NCBI GenBank assembly: GCA_947455165.1
Contig: CANGMP010000007.1
Location: forward strand, 1-42,017
Source: Acidimicrobiaceae bacterium
GTDB taxonomy: Bacteria; Actinomycetota; Acidimicrobiia; Acidimicrobiales; RAAP-2
Length of the DNA: 42,017 nt
Reading direction: 5' to 3'
The notes under the pieces are model-generated. The model was not told the DNA's origin. It saw only the letters and a list, made by a program, of their open reading frames with translations, and did not search any database. The stretch's first letter is position 1. The number at the start of each line of letters is the position of its first letter. The position numbers and the translations under genes were made by a program. Below are positions 7,802-16,470 of the stretch, in pieces.

Positions 7802-8550
7802 TCCCCTTCCCCCTCGCGCAACGGGGACCTCTCGAAGTTCTCGAACTTCCCGGGGTGAGCGAACTCGGCGTCGACGCCTTCATCACGACCCGCCACGGTG
7901 GCGTCAGCGATGGACCGTTCGCCACCCTCAATCTCAGCTACGCCCAGGGCGACGAGGCGACCAACGTGCGAGAGAACGAAGCCCGTGTCGCCGAAGCCCT
8001 CGGCGTCGCCACCCTTCGTCGCGTACGTCAAACCCACTCGTCAATTGCGCTACGCAGCCGCGAGTGCGCGGCCGACGTCGAAGCCGACGCCATCATCACG
8101 AGTGACGTTGACGACGGCGTGGCGATCATCGTGGCCGACTGCACTCCCCTATTAATTGTGAGCCCGGCCAGCCATCAACTAGCCGTCGTCCACGCCGGCG
8201 GGCGAGGGCTGGCCGGTGGGGTTGTTGAGAACACGCTCGCCATGGTCGATGGTGAGCGCGCTCAGCTCCGCGTCTTTGTGGGTCCCGGTATTTCAGGCGA
8301 GACCTATCAAGTGGGTCCCGAGGTCGTCGCGGCCTCGCCCTACTTTGCCGCTAACGCCGTCGCCGACACCGGCGACCGTTCGCTGCTCAACACTCGAGGA
8401 GCGGCCGTTGACATTCTCTGTGCCCACGGTGTCACCGCGAGCAACATCATTGTCTCGTCGCAGACGACCGACGGTGCCGCACTGTTTTTCTCCGATCGGG
8501 CGCAGCGACCATGTGGGCGCTTTGCCCTCGTGGCCAAGTGGCAGTCGTAG
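7789..8550 (+). CDS. pgeF: PgeF-type purine nucleoside phosphorylase (laccase-domain protein)
   Basis: Member of the YfiH/LACC1 family, shown in other organisms to act as a purine nucleoside phosphorylase and adenosine deaminase and to be linked to peptidoglycan editing. About 253 residues. Metal ligands appear in place: His of RQTHSS, Cys of VADCTPLL and His of AVVHAGGRGLAGG. The usual HAGWRG motif is HAGGRG here, so the Trp is missing, and the Cys pair normally following GPxIGP is absent. The GTG at 7789 is chosen as the start, overlapping the zur stop with AGGG upstream; the GTG at 7780 is an alternative. A peptidoglycan link would fit the two genes that follow. Confidence 0.88.
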   Translation: MRELIPFPLAQRGPLEVLELPGVSELGVDAFITTRHGGVSDGPFATLNLSYAQGDEATNVRENEARVAEALGVATLRRVRQTHSSIALRSRECAADVEADAIITSDVDDGVAIIVADCTPLLIVSPASHQLAVVHAGGRGLAGGVVENTLAMVDGERAQLRVFVGPGISGETYQVGPEVVAASPYFAANAVADTGDRSLLNTRGAAVDILCAHGVTASNIIVSSQTTDGAALFFSDRAQRPCGRFALVAKWQS

Positions 8551-8579
8551 GCTGAGGGGACGACGAGTGGAGGGTCTCA

Positions 8580-9869
8580 ATGGCTAGTCGCGCCAAGCAG
8601 TTCCGCTACAGCGGACTCGACATTACGGCCACTTCTCTCGTTGGTCACTACGAGCTCGACGAGTACTCCTTCACCGAAACGGTGACCTTTGATGTATCGG
8701 GCGACCTTCGCGAACCGGGCCCTCGTGATATTGCGACCCTCTGGTACCTCGTCGCCGGCCTCTCCTACTACAAGGCCGGCGCACCCGCACTGGTGGACCT
8801 CGGCGATACACCGGTCACCCCCGAGGCACGAGCACTCTTGCGCGCCGCCCTCCTCGAGGGGCTCGGCGAATACTCGTTCCGCAACCAGATTTGGCTCGGG
8901 GACGTAGAGATCATCGAGGGAACTCCCGCCACGACTCGTCATCACGAAGTCGACCCCCTGCGCGTCCTCACCCCGTTTGGTGGCGGCATCGACTCGGTCG
9001 TGACCGTTCGCTCCCTCAGCCCCGCCCTCAACCAATCACTCTTTGTCATGAGCCCTCCGAGCGGCACCTTCGCGCCACTCGAAGCCACGGCCGCCGTTAT
9101 GGATCTACCGATCGTGCGGGCCACTCGCCATCTCGACCCCCAGATCACAGCTAAGAATCCCGACTTTTTCAATGGCCACGTCCCCGTCACGGCGATGGTG
9201 ACCCTGTTGGCCTGCATCGCGGCACTGGCCGATGATCGCGGCGGCGTCGTTATGAGTAATGAACACTCCTCATCAGCTCCGAACATGGAGTGGGAGGGCC
9301 TCGCCGTAAACCACCAGTGGAGTAAGTCCTGGGTCGCCGAACAACTCCTCGGCGACGCCGTCGCTAGTTACATCGGCAGCCAATTCACGGTCGCCAGCTT
9401 TCTGCGCGATCGCAGCGAACTCTGGGTCGCCCAACAGTTCGCCGGCTTCACCGACGTGCACGGCGTCTTTCGCAGCTGCAACCGGGCCTTTCACCAGTCG
9501 GCCACCGAGCGCTTGGCTACCTGGTGCGGCCGGTGCGACAAGTGTCTCTTTATCAACCTCGTGCTCGCCCCGTTCATCTCACGTCGTTCACTGGACGAGA
9601 TCTTTCAGGGTGCCGCTCCGCTGACCAACCCCGACCTGCGCGAACAGTTGCGGGCCCTGGTCGGGCTCGGCGACGAAAAGAAGCCGTTTGAGTGCGTGGG
9701 CGATCCCGACGAGTGTGCCGTGGCCCTCACCACGATTATCGAGATGCCCGACTACGCCAACGAGGAACACCTGCACCACATTGCTCGCGAAGTCGGCTCG
9801 GACCAGAGTCTCGATGAACTACTCGAACCCCTAGGAGTAAGCCGTGTCCCGGCCTCGTGGCTTCGCTGA
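8580..9869 (+). CDS. murL: Probable UDP-MurNAc-L-Ala-L-Glu epimerase, MurL-like
   Basis: 429 residues. The features I associate with MurL, the ATP-dependent enzyme that flips the terminal L-Glu of UDP-MurNAc-L-Ala-L-Glu to D-Glu, are a PP-loop-like PFGGGIDSVV (about 132-141), a MSNEHSSSAPN segment followed by AVNHQWSKSW (about 226-251), and a Cys cluster C300, C316, C319, C322 (WCGRCDKC). A GGAGGG ribosome site precedes the ATG. The downstream Mur ligase starts inside its last codons, which matches the MurD2-MurL pairing first described in Xanthomonas. The assignment rests on remembered family motifs plus context. Confidence 0.82.
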   Translation: MASRAKQFRYSGLDITATSLVGHYELDEYSFTETVTFDVSGDLREPGPRDIATLWYLVAGLSYYKAGAPALVDLGDTPVTPEARALLRAALLEGLGEYSFRNQIWLGDVEIIEGTPATTRHHEVDPLRVLTPFGGGIDSVVTVRSLSPALNQSLFVMSPPSGTFAPLEATAAVMDLPIVRATRHLDPQITAKNPDFFNGHVPVTAMVTLLACIAALADDRGGVVMSNEHSSSAPNMEWEGLAVNHQWSKSWVAEQLLGDAVASYIGSQFTVASFLRDRSELWVAQQFAGFTDVHGVFRSCNRAFHQSATERLATWCGRCDKCLFINLVLAPFISRRSLDEIFQGAAPLTNPDLREQLRALVGLGDEKKPFECVGDPDECAVALTTIIEMPDYANEEHLHHIAREVGSDQSLDELLEPLGVSRVPASWLR

Positions 9870-11145
9870 CCTCGCCGGTCACCGCGTCGGCGTCTGGGGC
9901 ATCGGCGTCGAAGGTCGGGCCACCATTGCCGCACTGCAGGCCGTGGGCGCCACGGTCGTGGCCGTCGACGATAACGACCTCGGAGAGCCGGACGTCTTAC
10001 TAACGGCCAGCGGGGGCTTTGACGCCCTCCTCGAGTGCGACATCGTGCTCAAGAGTCCCGGCATCCCCGCCCGCCGACGTGACGTGCTCGATCTGGAGTC
10101 TCGCGGCGTACCGCGCACCTCGGCCCTCGCGGTCTGGTTGGCCGGCACTGACCGAGCGAACGTGATTGCCGTCACCGGCACCAAGGGCAAATCAACGACG
10201 ACCTCGCTGATTCAGTTCATGCTCGAGGCCTGCGGTGAATCGGCCCGCAGCTGCGGCAATATCGGCCTGCCGCCCTATGACCCCGCGGGCCCCGAAGCTA
10301 CGTGGACCGTTCTCGAAGTCTCGAGCTACCAGGCCCTCGACGTCACCGACGCCCCTGGCGTCGTGGTCGTTACCTCGCTCGGCGAAGACCACCTCGACTG
10401 GCACGGGGATATGGAGCAGTACGTCAACGACAAGTTGCAATTGACCCGAGCCGAGGGCCATCACCTCACCGTCGTACCCGACGACGTGGTCGTGCTTATC
10501 CACCGCGACCTCATGGGTGGCGAGATTGTTGTTGAGCACGCCAGTGACGTCGAACTGGCTGAGCTCCTGGGACTCATTGGGCAACACAACGCTCGAAACG
10601 TCGCCTTGGCGCTGCACGCGACGGCCAAGGCCCTCCGTCGCCCCGTCGAGGACGTTCGCGCCGCGACGGTGCGCAATGCCACGAACTTTTCACCCCTGCC
10701 GGGTCGACTGACGCTGGTGCACCGCGCTCAGATCGACACGTCGCACATTGACTTTGTCGACGACGGTCTGGCCACCAACGTGGTGGCCGTCCTCGCGGCC
10801 GTCTCGGCCTTTCGGGGACGACCGGTCACGCTGATTATGGGGGGTTTTGACCGCGGCGTGAGCTACGCCCACCTCGCTCACGGACTCCGGGAAGCCAGTG
10901 ATCAACTTTCGGTGGTCGTCATGGGACCGGCCGGTGAGCGGATTGCCGACGCCGTTGCCCACTCAGAGTTCAATCTCGATGTGGAGCGAGCGGCCGATCT
11001 CGATGACGCCGTCGCCCGAGCCGTGTCACATGCGGCGCAGACCGGTGGCGTCGTCCTCTTCTCGCCCGGGGCCGCCAGCTTTGACCAGTTCAAGAATTGG
11101 GCTGAGCGAAGCGCGCACTTCAGCGCCCTCGCCCGTCGTTACTAA
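9844..11145 (+). CDS. murD: Mur ligase, MurD/MurD2-like
   Basis: 433-residue Mur ligase of peptidoglycan precursor synthesis. It has an N-terminal UDP-binding Rossmann-like domain (VGVWGIGVEGRATIAAL), the ATP-binding VTGTKGKSTTT, the LEVSSYQ and SLGEDHLDWHG central motifs, and a C-terminal domain with LIMGGFDRG. This is the MurD subfamily. Because it overlaps the murL-like gene by 26 nt it is more likely MurD2, which adds L-Glu instead of D-Glu to UDP-MurNAc-L-Ala, with MurL then epimerising the product. The start GTG has AGGAG 6 nt upstream. Substrate stereochemistry cannot be read from sequence. Confidence 0.88.
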   Translation: MSRPRGFADLAGHRVGVWGIGVEGRATIAALQAVGATVVAVDDNDLGEPDVLLTASGGFDALLECDIVLKSPGIPARRRDVLDLESRGVPRTSALAVWLAGTDRANVIAVTGTKGKSTTTSLIQFMLEACGESARSCGNIGLPPYDPAGPEATWTVLEVSSYQALDVTDAPGVVVVTSLGEDHLDWHGDMEQYVNDKLQLTRAEGHHLTVVPDDVVVLIHRDLMGGEIVVEHASDVELAELLGLIGQHNARNVALALHATAKALRRPVEDVRAATVRNATNFSPLPGRLTLVHRAQIDTSHIDFVDDGLATNVVAVLAAVSAFRGRPVTLIMGGFDRGVSYAHLAHGLREASDQLSVVVMGPAGERIADAVAHSEFNLDVERAADLDDAVARAVSHAAQTGGVVLFSPGAASFDQFKNWAERSAHFSALARRY

Positions 11146-11375
11146 TTCCCAACCTCGTCGAGGAAGATTGCTCCGATCTCATCAAATGCGTTCGTCGTGA
11201 TGTTGCGCGCCCGGAGTTCATCACGCAGGGCGGCGAGGTAGATACCCCGGGCGCTGACGTAGGCGCGGATGTGACGCTCTCGCTCAATTTTGCCGATGAG
11301 CTCGGCGTCACTCACGGTGCGGAGGCGCTCGCGCGTTTCAAGGGCATACTGCTCTGGATCAAAGGTGTTACTCAT
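11142..11375 (-). CDS. Small conserved-looking hypothetical protein
   Basis: 77 residues, predicted mostly helical and highly charged (TRERLRTVSDAELIGKIE, then ALRDELRARNIT). I do not recognise the family. It starts with ATG 31 nt after the YCII-like gene stop, so the two are probably co-transcribed. An in-frame extension upstream would run into that gene and is rejected. Its stop codon interlocks with the murD stop on the opposite strand (CTAA). Confidence 0.6.
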   Translation of the reverse strand: MSNTFDPEQYALETRERLRTVSDAELIGKIERERHIRAYVSARGIYLAALRDELRARNITTNAFDEIGAIFLDEVGN

Positions 11376-11406
11376 GGGGCCAGTGTGACGGCCCGCTATG
11401 ACAGTC

Positions 11407-11733
11407 CTAGCGAAGAAAGGGTCGCAACTCGACCTTGCGATGACAGCTGCGAGATCCCTCGGCGGCGAGTTCGCGAGCCTGTTCGAGCGAGTCGGCCTCA
11501 ATAATCCAAAAGCCGCTGACGTATTCGTGAACGTCATTGACCGGGCCGTCGACGACGATACCGGCGCCATCACGATTGTCAAAGGTCACCGAGTGCGATG
11601 GGTCGCAGATGCCGGCGGCCAGAATCCAGTGGCCGTTGGCCTGCAGAGACTCGTTAAAGATGTCGATGGCCTCCATCTCCCCCTCTGTGGCCAGCGTGGA
11701 GGAAGAGGCGATAACGCCGAGAAAGAATCGCAT
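11407..11733 (-). CDS. YCII-related domain protein
   Basis: 108 residues with the YCII/DGPF-like ferredoxin fold pattern: N-terminal MRFFLGVIAS strand, a helix with a conserved region ending NGHWILAAGI, then GAGIVVDGPVNDVHEYVSGF and a helix SLEQARELAAE. YCII relatives have been proposed as small enzymes or ligand binders and often accompany sigma factors; no function can be assigned here. The ATG at 11733 is the start, preceded by GGTGG; it lies 46 nt after tRNA-Thr on the same strand. Confidence 0.75.
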   Translation of the reverse strand: MRFFLGVIASSSTLATEGEMEAIDIFNESLQANGHWILAAGICDPSHSVTFDNRDGAGIVVDGPVNDVHEYVSGFWIIEADSLEQARELAAEGSRSCHRKVELRPFLR

Positions 11734-11779
11734 GACCACCAACTTTCGTTTCGGCGGGAACCGGAACCGCCATCTCCAA

Positions 11780-11855
11780 TGGAGCCTGAGAGGGGATTCG
11801 AACCCCTGACCTACGCATTACGAGTGCGTTGCTCTACCGACTGAGCTACCCAGGC
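11780..11855 (-). tRNA. tRNA-Thr (anticodon CGT)
   Basis: Cloverleaf on the minus strand: acceptor GCCTGGG pairing with CTCAGGC (one G-T), D arm GTAGCTCAGTCGGTAGAGC, anticodon stem ACGCA/TGCGT with loop CTCGTAA and anticodon CGT at 11820-11822, T arm AGGGGTTCGAATCCCCT, and an encoded CCA. Reads ACG. A TAAAGT at 11865-11870 on the same strand is a plausible -10. Confidence 0.97.
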
Positions 11856-11890
11856 AGGACTTCTACTTTACTCCACTCCCCCAAGGCGAC

Positions 11891-12961
11891 TTAGAGACGG
11901 GCGAGCTGGGTGAAGAGATTGGTGAGGAGCAGTGTTTCGTTGGCGTTCAGTGACAAACCACCGACGCTCACGGTGATCGCGTCCACACAGGCCGCCGCAC
12001 TGCGGGCGTCACCCCGTCCTCGCAGGTCTCCCTCTTCGAGGCCTTCGAGAGCCGAGACCATCCGTTCGCGATAGGCGCGAGCGAGGGCTGCGAGTCCGAA
12101 TCGCAGCTCCTCGGTGCGAAAACGGCGCTGTTCGCGCTGCTGACGCTGCTCGACTTCCTTCAGACCGCCCACACGACGTCGTCCCGGCCCTTCGGCCTCG
12201 GTCTTGATCTGTTCCAGCTCTTCGGCGTGGCGGGCCTTCAGCGGTTCAACAGCGGCTTCGAGTGCCCCGAGCAGGGTGCTCGCCAGAGCCGCTGGTGACT
12301 CACCGGCCAAGAGTTCGGGGAGTCGTCGCCACATGGCGAGCCGCTCTGTGAGGTGAGGATCAGTGGCGAGCAGGCGAGCACGGTCTAAGTTGCCGGCGGC
12401 GGCTTCGGCGCTGGAACGAGCCTGCACCGACGAGACGCCTTCACGTTCGAGGACCTCGAGAATGCTCTCGGTACTCAGTTGGTGAAAGCCGACCTCCACG
12501 CATCGAGACTCGATGGTGACGAGATGCTCGGGAAGTTCGTCGGCCAACAGCAAAAACACGGTGCGCTTCGGAGGCTCCTCGAGCGTCTTAAGCAGCGCCG
12601 GGGCGGCGTTAGTTGAAAGTTCGATATTCGGCAAGATCAACACCTGGTAGCCGTCGTGCATCGGTCGACGGCGCGCAATTCGCTCGGCCTCTCGAATCTC
12701 ATCGACACTCCACTGCACGCCGGCTCGCGCCACGATAGTGACGTCGGGGTGAGAACCTCGCAGGACTCGGGTGCACTCATCACAGGTGCCACAGCCGTTT
12801 TGCGGGCACTCAAGAGCTGCGGCAAAGGCCCGCGCCGCTTCGACCTTGCCTGCGCCGGGTGGACCGGTGAAGAGATACGCGTGCGAGGGCAGTCCAACGT
12901 AACGACGGAGTACGGCGACGACTTCGTCTTGACCTACGAGCGAATCAAAGACATCACTCAC
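11891..12961 (-). CDS. holB: DNA polymerase III subunit delta' (clamp-loader)
   Basis: Part of the clamp loader that opens the beta clamp on DNA. 356 residues. N-terminal AAA+ domain with HAYLFTGPPGAGKVEAA (the P-loop has Val where Ser/Thr normally follows GK, common in delta'), a zinc module CPQNGCGTCDEC (about 52-63), and LLKTLEEPP with ESRC (sensor region). The C-terminal half has a long charged helix (EQRQQREQRRFRTEEL). The GTG start overlaps the tmk stop as GTGA, and tRNA-Thr follows 35 nt downstream. The tmk-holB order is common in bacteria. Confidence 0.93.
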   Translation of the reverse strand: MSDVFDSLVGQDEVVAVLRRYVGLPSHAYLFTGPPGAGKVEAARAFAAALECPQNGCGTCDECTRVLRGSHPDVTIVARAGVQWSVDEIREAERIARRRPMHDGYQVLILPNIELSTNAAPALLKTLEEPPKRTVFLLLADELPEHLVTIESRCVEVGFHQLSTESILEVLEREGVSSVQARSSAEAAAGNLDRARLLATDPHLTERLAMWRRLPELLAGESPAALASTLLGALEAAVEPLKARHAEELEQIKTEAEGPGRRRVGGLKEVEQRQQREQRRFRTEELRFGLAALARAYRERMVSALEGLEEGDLRGRGDARSAAACVDAITVSVGGLSLNANETLLLTNLFTQLARL

Positions 12962-13569
12962 GAGGCCCAGCCAATTGCCGCCAGCGCGGCGTCGACGTCG
13001 CGAGCAACGGCGTCCAGCGACTGCTCACCATTGATGACGACCCAGCCGGTCTCTGTGGTGGCGAGGTCCAAGAAGCCGGCCCGTACGCGCTCGTGAAAGT
13101 CCAGAGTGGCCGACTCGAATCGGTCGGCCTTGGAGGGCGAGCGACGAGCGTGCGCCGTGGCAACGGGTAGGTCAATCACGATGGTCAGATCAGGTCGGCA
13201 CTCCCCAATCGCGAGACGGGTGGCCGCGCGCAGCGAGGTGAGGTCGAGTCCTCGGCCGTAGCCCTGGTACGCGAGCGTGGAACCAAAGAAACGATCGGTC
13301 ACGACTGATTGACCCGAGGCCAACGTCGGCGTAATGACCGAGACCACGTGGTGACTTCGATCGGCCAGCATCAAGAGGGCTTCAGTCTCACTGGTCATCG
13401 GTTCGTCGGCGGCGAGGAGTCGCTGCCGCAAGACCTGTCCGAGCGGCGTGCCGCCCGGCTCAAAGGTCAGACGAGCATTGGCCCCGGTGGCCGTGCGCTT
13501 GGCGTGCGTGCTCTTGCCGCAGCCGTCGATGCCCTCGAAGGCAACAAAGAGAGGTCGGTTCGTGCTCAC
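12958..13569 (-). CDS. tmk: Thymidylate kinase
   Basis: Phosphorylates dTMP to dTDP. 203 residues. P-loop FEGIDGCGKST (about 11-21), the dTMP-binding DRFFGSTLAYQGYGRG segment, the LTIVIDLPV strand and the lid region RRSPSKADRFE are visible. The GTG start overlaps the topA stop as GTGA and its own stop overlaps the holB start as GTGA, so topA, tmk and holB form a chain of 4-nt overlaps. Confidence 0.96.
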   Translation of the reverse strand: MSTNRPLFVAFEGIDGCGKSTHAKRTATGANARLTFEPGGTPLGQVLRQRLLAADEPMTSETEALLMLADRSHHVVSVITPTLASGQSVVTDRFFGSTLAYQGYGRGLDLTSLRAATRLAIGECRPDLTIVIDLPVATAHARRSPSKADRFESATLDFHERVRAGFLDLATTETGWVVINGEQSLDAVARDVDAALAAIGWAS

Positions 13570-16361
13570 TCGCCGGAGAGACGGTTGAGCAGGTCGGCAT
13601 TGGTGGCGCTGAGGTCAGCGCCCTGACCCTTGGCCCCACGACCCGTGCCACCGGTCGTCTTCTTGGTGGCCTTCTTCGCGGCCGTGGCCTTCTTCGCCGG
13701 AGCCTTCTTCGCCGGTGCCTTCTTCACCGTCTTCTTCGCGGCCTTCTTCGCCGGAGTGCGACGGGCCGAGGGATCAGCGTTGCGGCGCTCGGCCAACAGT
13801 TCACAGGCCCGGTCCAGCGTCACCGTCTCGGGGGTGTCGCCAATGCGCAGCGTGGCATTGACCTCACCGTCAGTGACGTAGGGGCCGAACTTGCCGGTCT
13901 TGACGACGACTTCCTTGCCGGTGATGGGGTCGGCACCAAGTTCGCGAAGCGGACCGGCGGCGGCGCGGCGGCCTCGCAACTTGGGCTGCGCCAACAAGTG
14001 GAGGGCCTTGTCGAGATCGACGGTGAAGATCTCGTCTTCACTCTCGAGCGAACGTGAGTCCTTGCCCCACATCACGTAGGGGCCGTAGCGACCATTGGTG
14101 GCGTAGATGGGTTCGGCGTCTTGGGGGTGACGTCCGACTTCGCGCGGCAGCGACAAGAGCTTGAGGGCATCGTCGAAGGTGATCGACTCGATGCTCATCG
14201 TCGAAAAGAGCGATGCCGTGCGGGGCTTTTCGCCGTCGACCAACTCACCCAGCTGGACGTAGGGGCCGTAGCGACCGGCCTTGAGATAAATCGTCTGACC
14301 CGAAGCGGGGTCGGTGCCGAGTTCGCGGTCCGAGCTCGGAGCGTCGAGCAACTCGAGCGCGCGAGTCACCGTTAAGGAGTCCGGCTCGGTTGCCTCGGGA
14401 ATTGAGACGCGACGCTCTCCGTGCACTAAGTACGGGCCGTAGCGACCGGAGCGAACTGAGACCGATTCGCCGTCGGGGGCCACACCCAGGGGCAGCGAGT
14501 TAATAGCGGCGTAGTCAAAGTCGAGCTGTTCGGTGACCATGGCGTGGAGTCCACGCTTGGCGAACTCGGTTGGCGCGGTGGCGTCACCGAAGTAGAAGGA
14601 CTTGAGCCAGGGCTCGAGCTCACGGTCACCGGAGGCGATGGCGTCGAGCGAGTCTTCCATCGCGGCCGTGAACTGGTAGTCAACGAGGTCGGCGAAGTAG
14701 GTCGAAAGTAGGTTGACGACCGCAAAGGCCTTAAAGGCCGGCACGAGCGCCTTGCCCTTCTTCCACACGTAGCCGCGTCGGTCGATTGTCTTCATCACCG
14801 AGGCGTACGTTGACGGGCGACCAATGCCGAGGTCTTCGAGCTTCTTGATCAACGTGGCTTCACTGAAGCGGTCCGGTGGCTTCGTGTCGTGACCCTTGGC
14901 GTCGGCCGAGCTAATCGTGGCCGTGGTGCCTTCGCTCAGCGGGGGCAAGATGCGCTCCTGGTCGGCCAGCTCGCTTTCGGGGTCGTCACTACCTTCGACA
15001 TAAGCCCGACGGAAACCGGCGAACTCGATGCGAAGCCCGTTCGCCGACAGACCGACTTCAGTGCTGCCGGGTCGGTTGGGCAAGTCGGTCACGGTGGCTG
15101 AGAGGCGCACGCGGTCACTGGTGAGTCGAGCGTCAACCATCTGCGAGGCAATGGTGCGCTTCCAAATGAGGTCATAGACCGCGTACTCGTCACCGGAGAG
15201 TTGCGTCGAGGCCTCGTCGAGGGAACGGAACGTATCGCCGGCCGGACGGATTGCTTCGTGGGCCTCTTGGGCGTTCTTGACCTTGCGGTCATAGGTGCGA
15301 GGAACATCAGCGACGTAGTCGTCACCGAACATCTCGCTGGCGTGGCGGCGCGCGGCCGTGAGGGCCTCTTTTGACAGCGTCGTCGAGTCAGTACGCATGT
15401 AGGTAATCCAACCCTGCTCGTAGAGGCGCTGGGCTGCCCGCATCGTGCGCTCGGGGTCCATGCGCAGTTTGCGCGAGGCCTCGATCTGGAGCGACGAAGT
15501 CATGAACGGGGCCTGGGGCCGCTGCGTTCGAGGCGACGACGTGATCGAGACGACATTGACCGTGGCGCCAGTCAACTTCTCGCCGAGCGCCGTGGCGTCG
15601 AGCTCACCGAGCACCACGACCGAAGCTGCAGCGTCGAGCGAACCGTTGGCGTCAAAGTTCTTACCCGTGGCTAGGGAACTTCCACCGACGGTGTCAACCG
15701 TGGCGTCAAAGGTGTCGCCGGTCGCCGAGAGAACCTTGGTCTCCACATCGAACCAGGAGGCCGACGTGAACTTCATGCGCTCAAGTTCACGCTCGCAGAC
15801 CAATCGAACAGCCACGGACTGGACGCGTCCGGCCGAACGGGCCTTGTCGACGGCACGCCAGAGAACTGGTGAGACTTCGTAGCCAACGAGGCGGTCCAAG
15901 AAACGGCGACCTTCCTGGGCGTCGACTAAGTGGGTGTCGAGTTCGCGCGTCTCACTGACGGCACGTTCAATGGCGGCGGGAGTGATCTCGTGGAAGACCA
16001 TGCGCTTGACCGGAACCTTGGGGTTCAAGACCTCGATGAGGTGCCAGGCAATCGCTTCGCCTTCGCGGTCTTCGTCGGTGGCGAGGTAGAGCTCGTCAAC
16101 TTCCTTCAAGGCGGCCTTGAGTTCGGAGACGACCTTCTTGCGGTCGGAGGAAACGACGTAGACGGGCTTGAAGTGGTCATTGACGTTGATGCCCAGTCGG
16201 GCCCACTTCTCACCCTTGACCGATGCCGGAATGTCGGCGGCGCTCTCAGGCAGATCACGGATGTGACCGACGGAAGGCTTCACGATGAAGTCCTTGCCGA
16301 GCATTCCCTGAATACGGGTGGCCTTCGCGACGGATTCAACAATTACGAGTGCTCGTGGCAC
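13566..16361 (-). CDS. topA: DNA topoisomerase I with Lys/Ala-rich tail
   Basis: Type IA topoisomerase that relaxes negative supercoils. About 931 residues: Toprim domain (LVIVESVAKATRI near the N-terminus, LATDEDREGEAIAWHL near residue 100), the active Tyr about 321 in YMRTDSTTLS, and several C-terminal repeats each containing GRYGPY or GKFGPY. These are followed by a low-complexity basic tail (AKKAAKKTVKKAPAKKAP and similar, about residues 880-915) as in other actinobacterial TopA, which there helps DNA binding. The start is set at the GTG at 16361 because AAAGGAGG lies 5 nt upstream; a GTG two codons earlier overlaps that site. A minus-strand TAAGTT at 16388-16393 may be the -10. Confidence 0.96.
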   Translation of the reverse strand: MPRALVIVESVAKATRIQGMLGKDFIVKPSVGHIRDLPESAADIPASVKGEKWARLGINVNDHFKPVYVVSSDRKKVVSELKAALKEVDELYLATDEDREGEAIAWHLIEVLNPKVPVKRMVFHEITPAAIERAVSETRELDTHLVDAQEGRRFLDRLVGYEVSPVLWRAVDKARSAGRVQSVAVRLVCERELERMKFTSASWFDVETKVLSATGDTFDATVDTVGGSSLATGKNFDANGSLDAAASVVVLGELDATALGEKLTGATVNVVSITSSPRTQRPQAPFMTSSLQIEASRKLRMDPERTMRAAQRLYEQGWITYMRTDSTTLSKEALTAARRHASEMFGDDYVADVPRTYDRKVKNAQEAHEAIRPAGDTFRSLDEASTQLSGDEYAVYDLIWKRTIASQMVDARLTSDRVRLSATVTDLPNRPGSTEVGLSANGLRIEFAGFRRAYVEGSDDPESELADQERILPPLSEGTTATISSADAKGHDTKPPDRFSEATLIKKLEDLGIGRPSTYASVMKTIDRRGYVWKKGKALVPAFKAFAVVNLLSTYFADLVDYQFTAAMEDSLDAIASGDRELEPWLKSFYFGDATAPTEFAKRGLHAMVTEQLDFDYAAINSLPLGVAPDGESVSVRSGRYGPYLVHGERRVSIPEATEPDSLTVTRALELLDAPSSDRELGTDPASGQTIYLKAGRYGPYVQLGELVDGEKPRTASLFSTMSIESITFDDALKLLSLPREVGRHPQDAEPIYATNGRYGPYVMWGKDSRSLESEDEIFTVDLDKALHLLAQPKLRGRRAAAGPLRELGADPITGKEVVVKTGKFGPYVTDGEVNATLRIGDTPETVTLDRACELLAERRNADPSARRTPAKKAAKKTVKKAPAKKAPAKKATAAKKATKKTTGGTGRGAKGQGADLSATNADLLNRLSGE

Positions 16362-16423
16362 GGCCACCTCCTTTCTCAGACTGCCTGAACTTACAACGGG
16401 CGCATGATGACCGTGGGGGATAC

Positions 16424-16459
16424 AAAAAAATAGGGGCGGGCTCGCGCCCGCCCCTATTT
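16424..16459 (-). terminator. Intrinsic terminator after hppA
   Basis: A perfect 14-bp stem (16428-16441 with 16446-16459), loop TCGC, GC-rich inside and AAAT/ATTT at the base, followed on the minus strand by a run of T (complement of the A-run at 16424-16430). It ends hppA transcription 12 nt after its stop and isolates it from topA. Confidence 0.93.
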
Positions 16460-16470
16460 CTCAGGACTAC

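Noticed and set aside
13650-13760. Tandem DNA repeats in topA considered as a CRISPR or satellite
   Set aside because: They are short GCCTTCTTCGC units coding the Lys/Ala tail, with no spacers.
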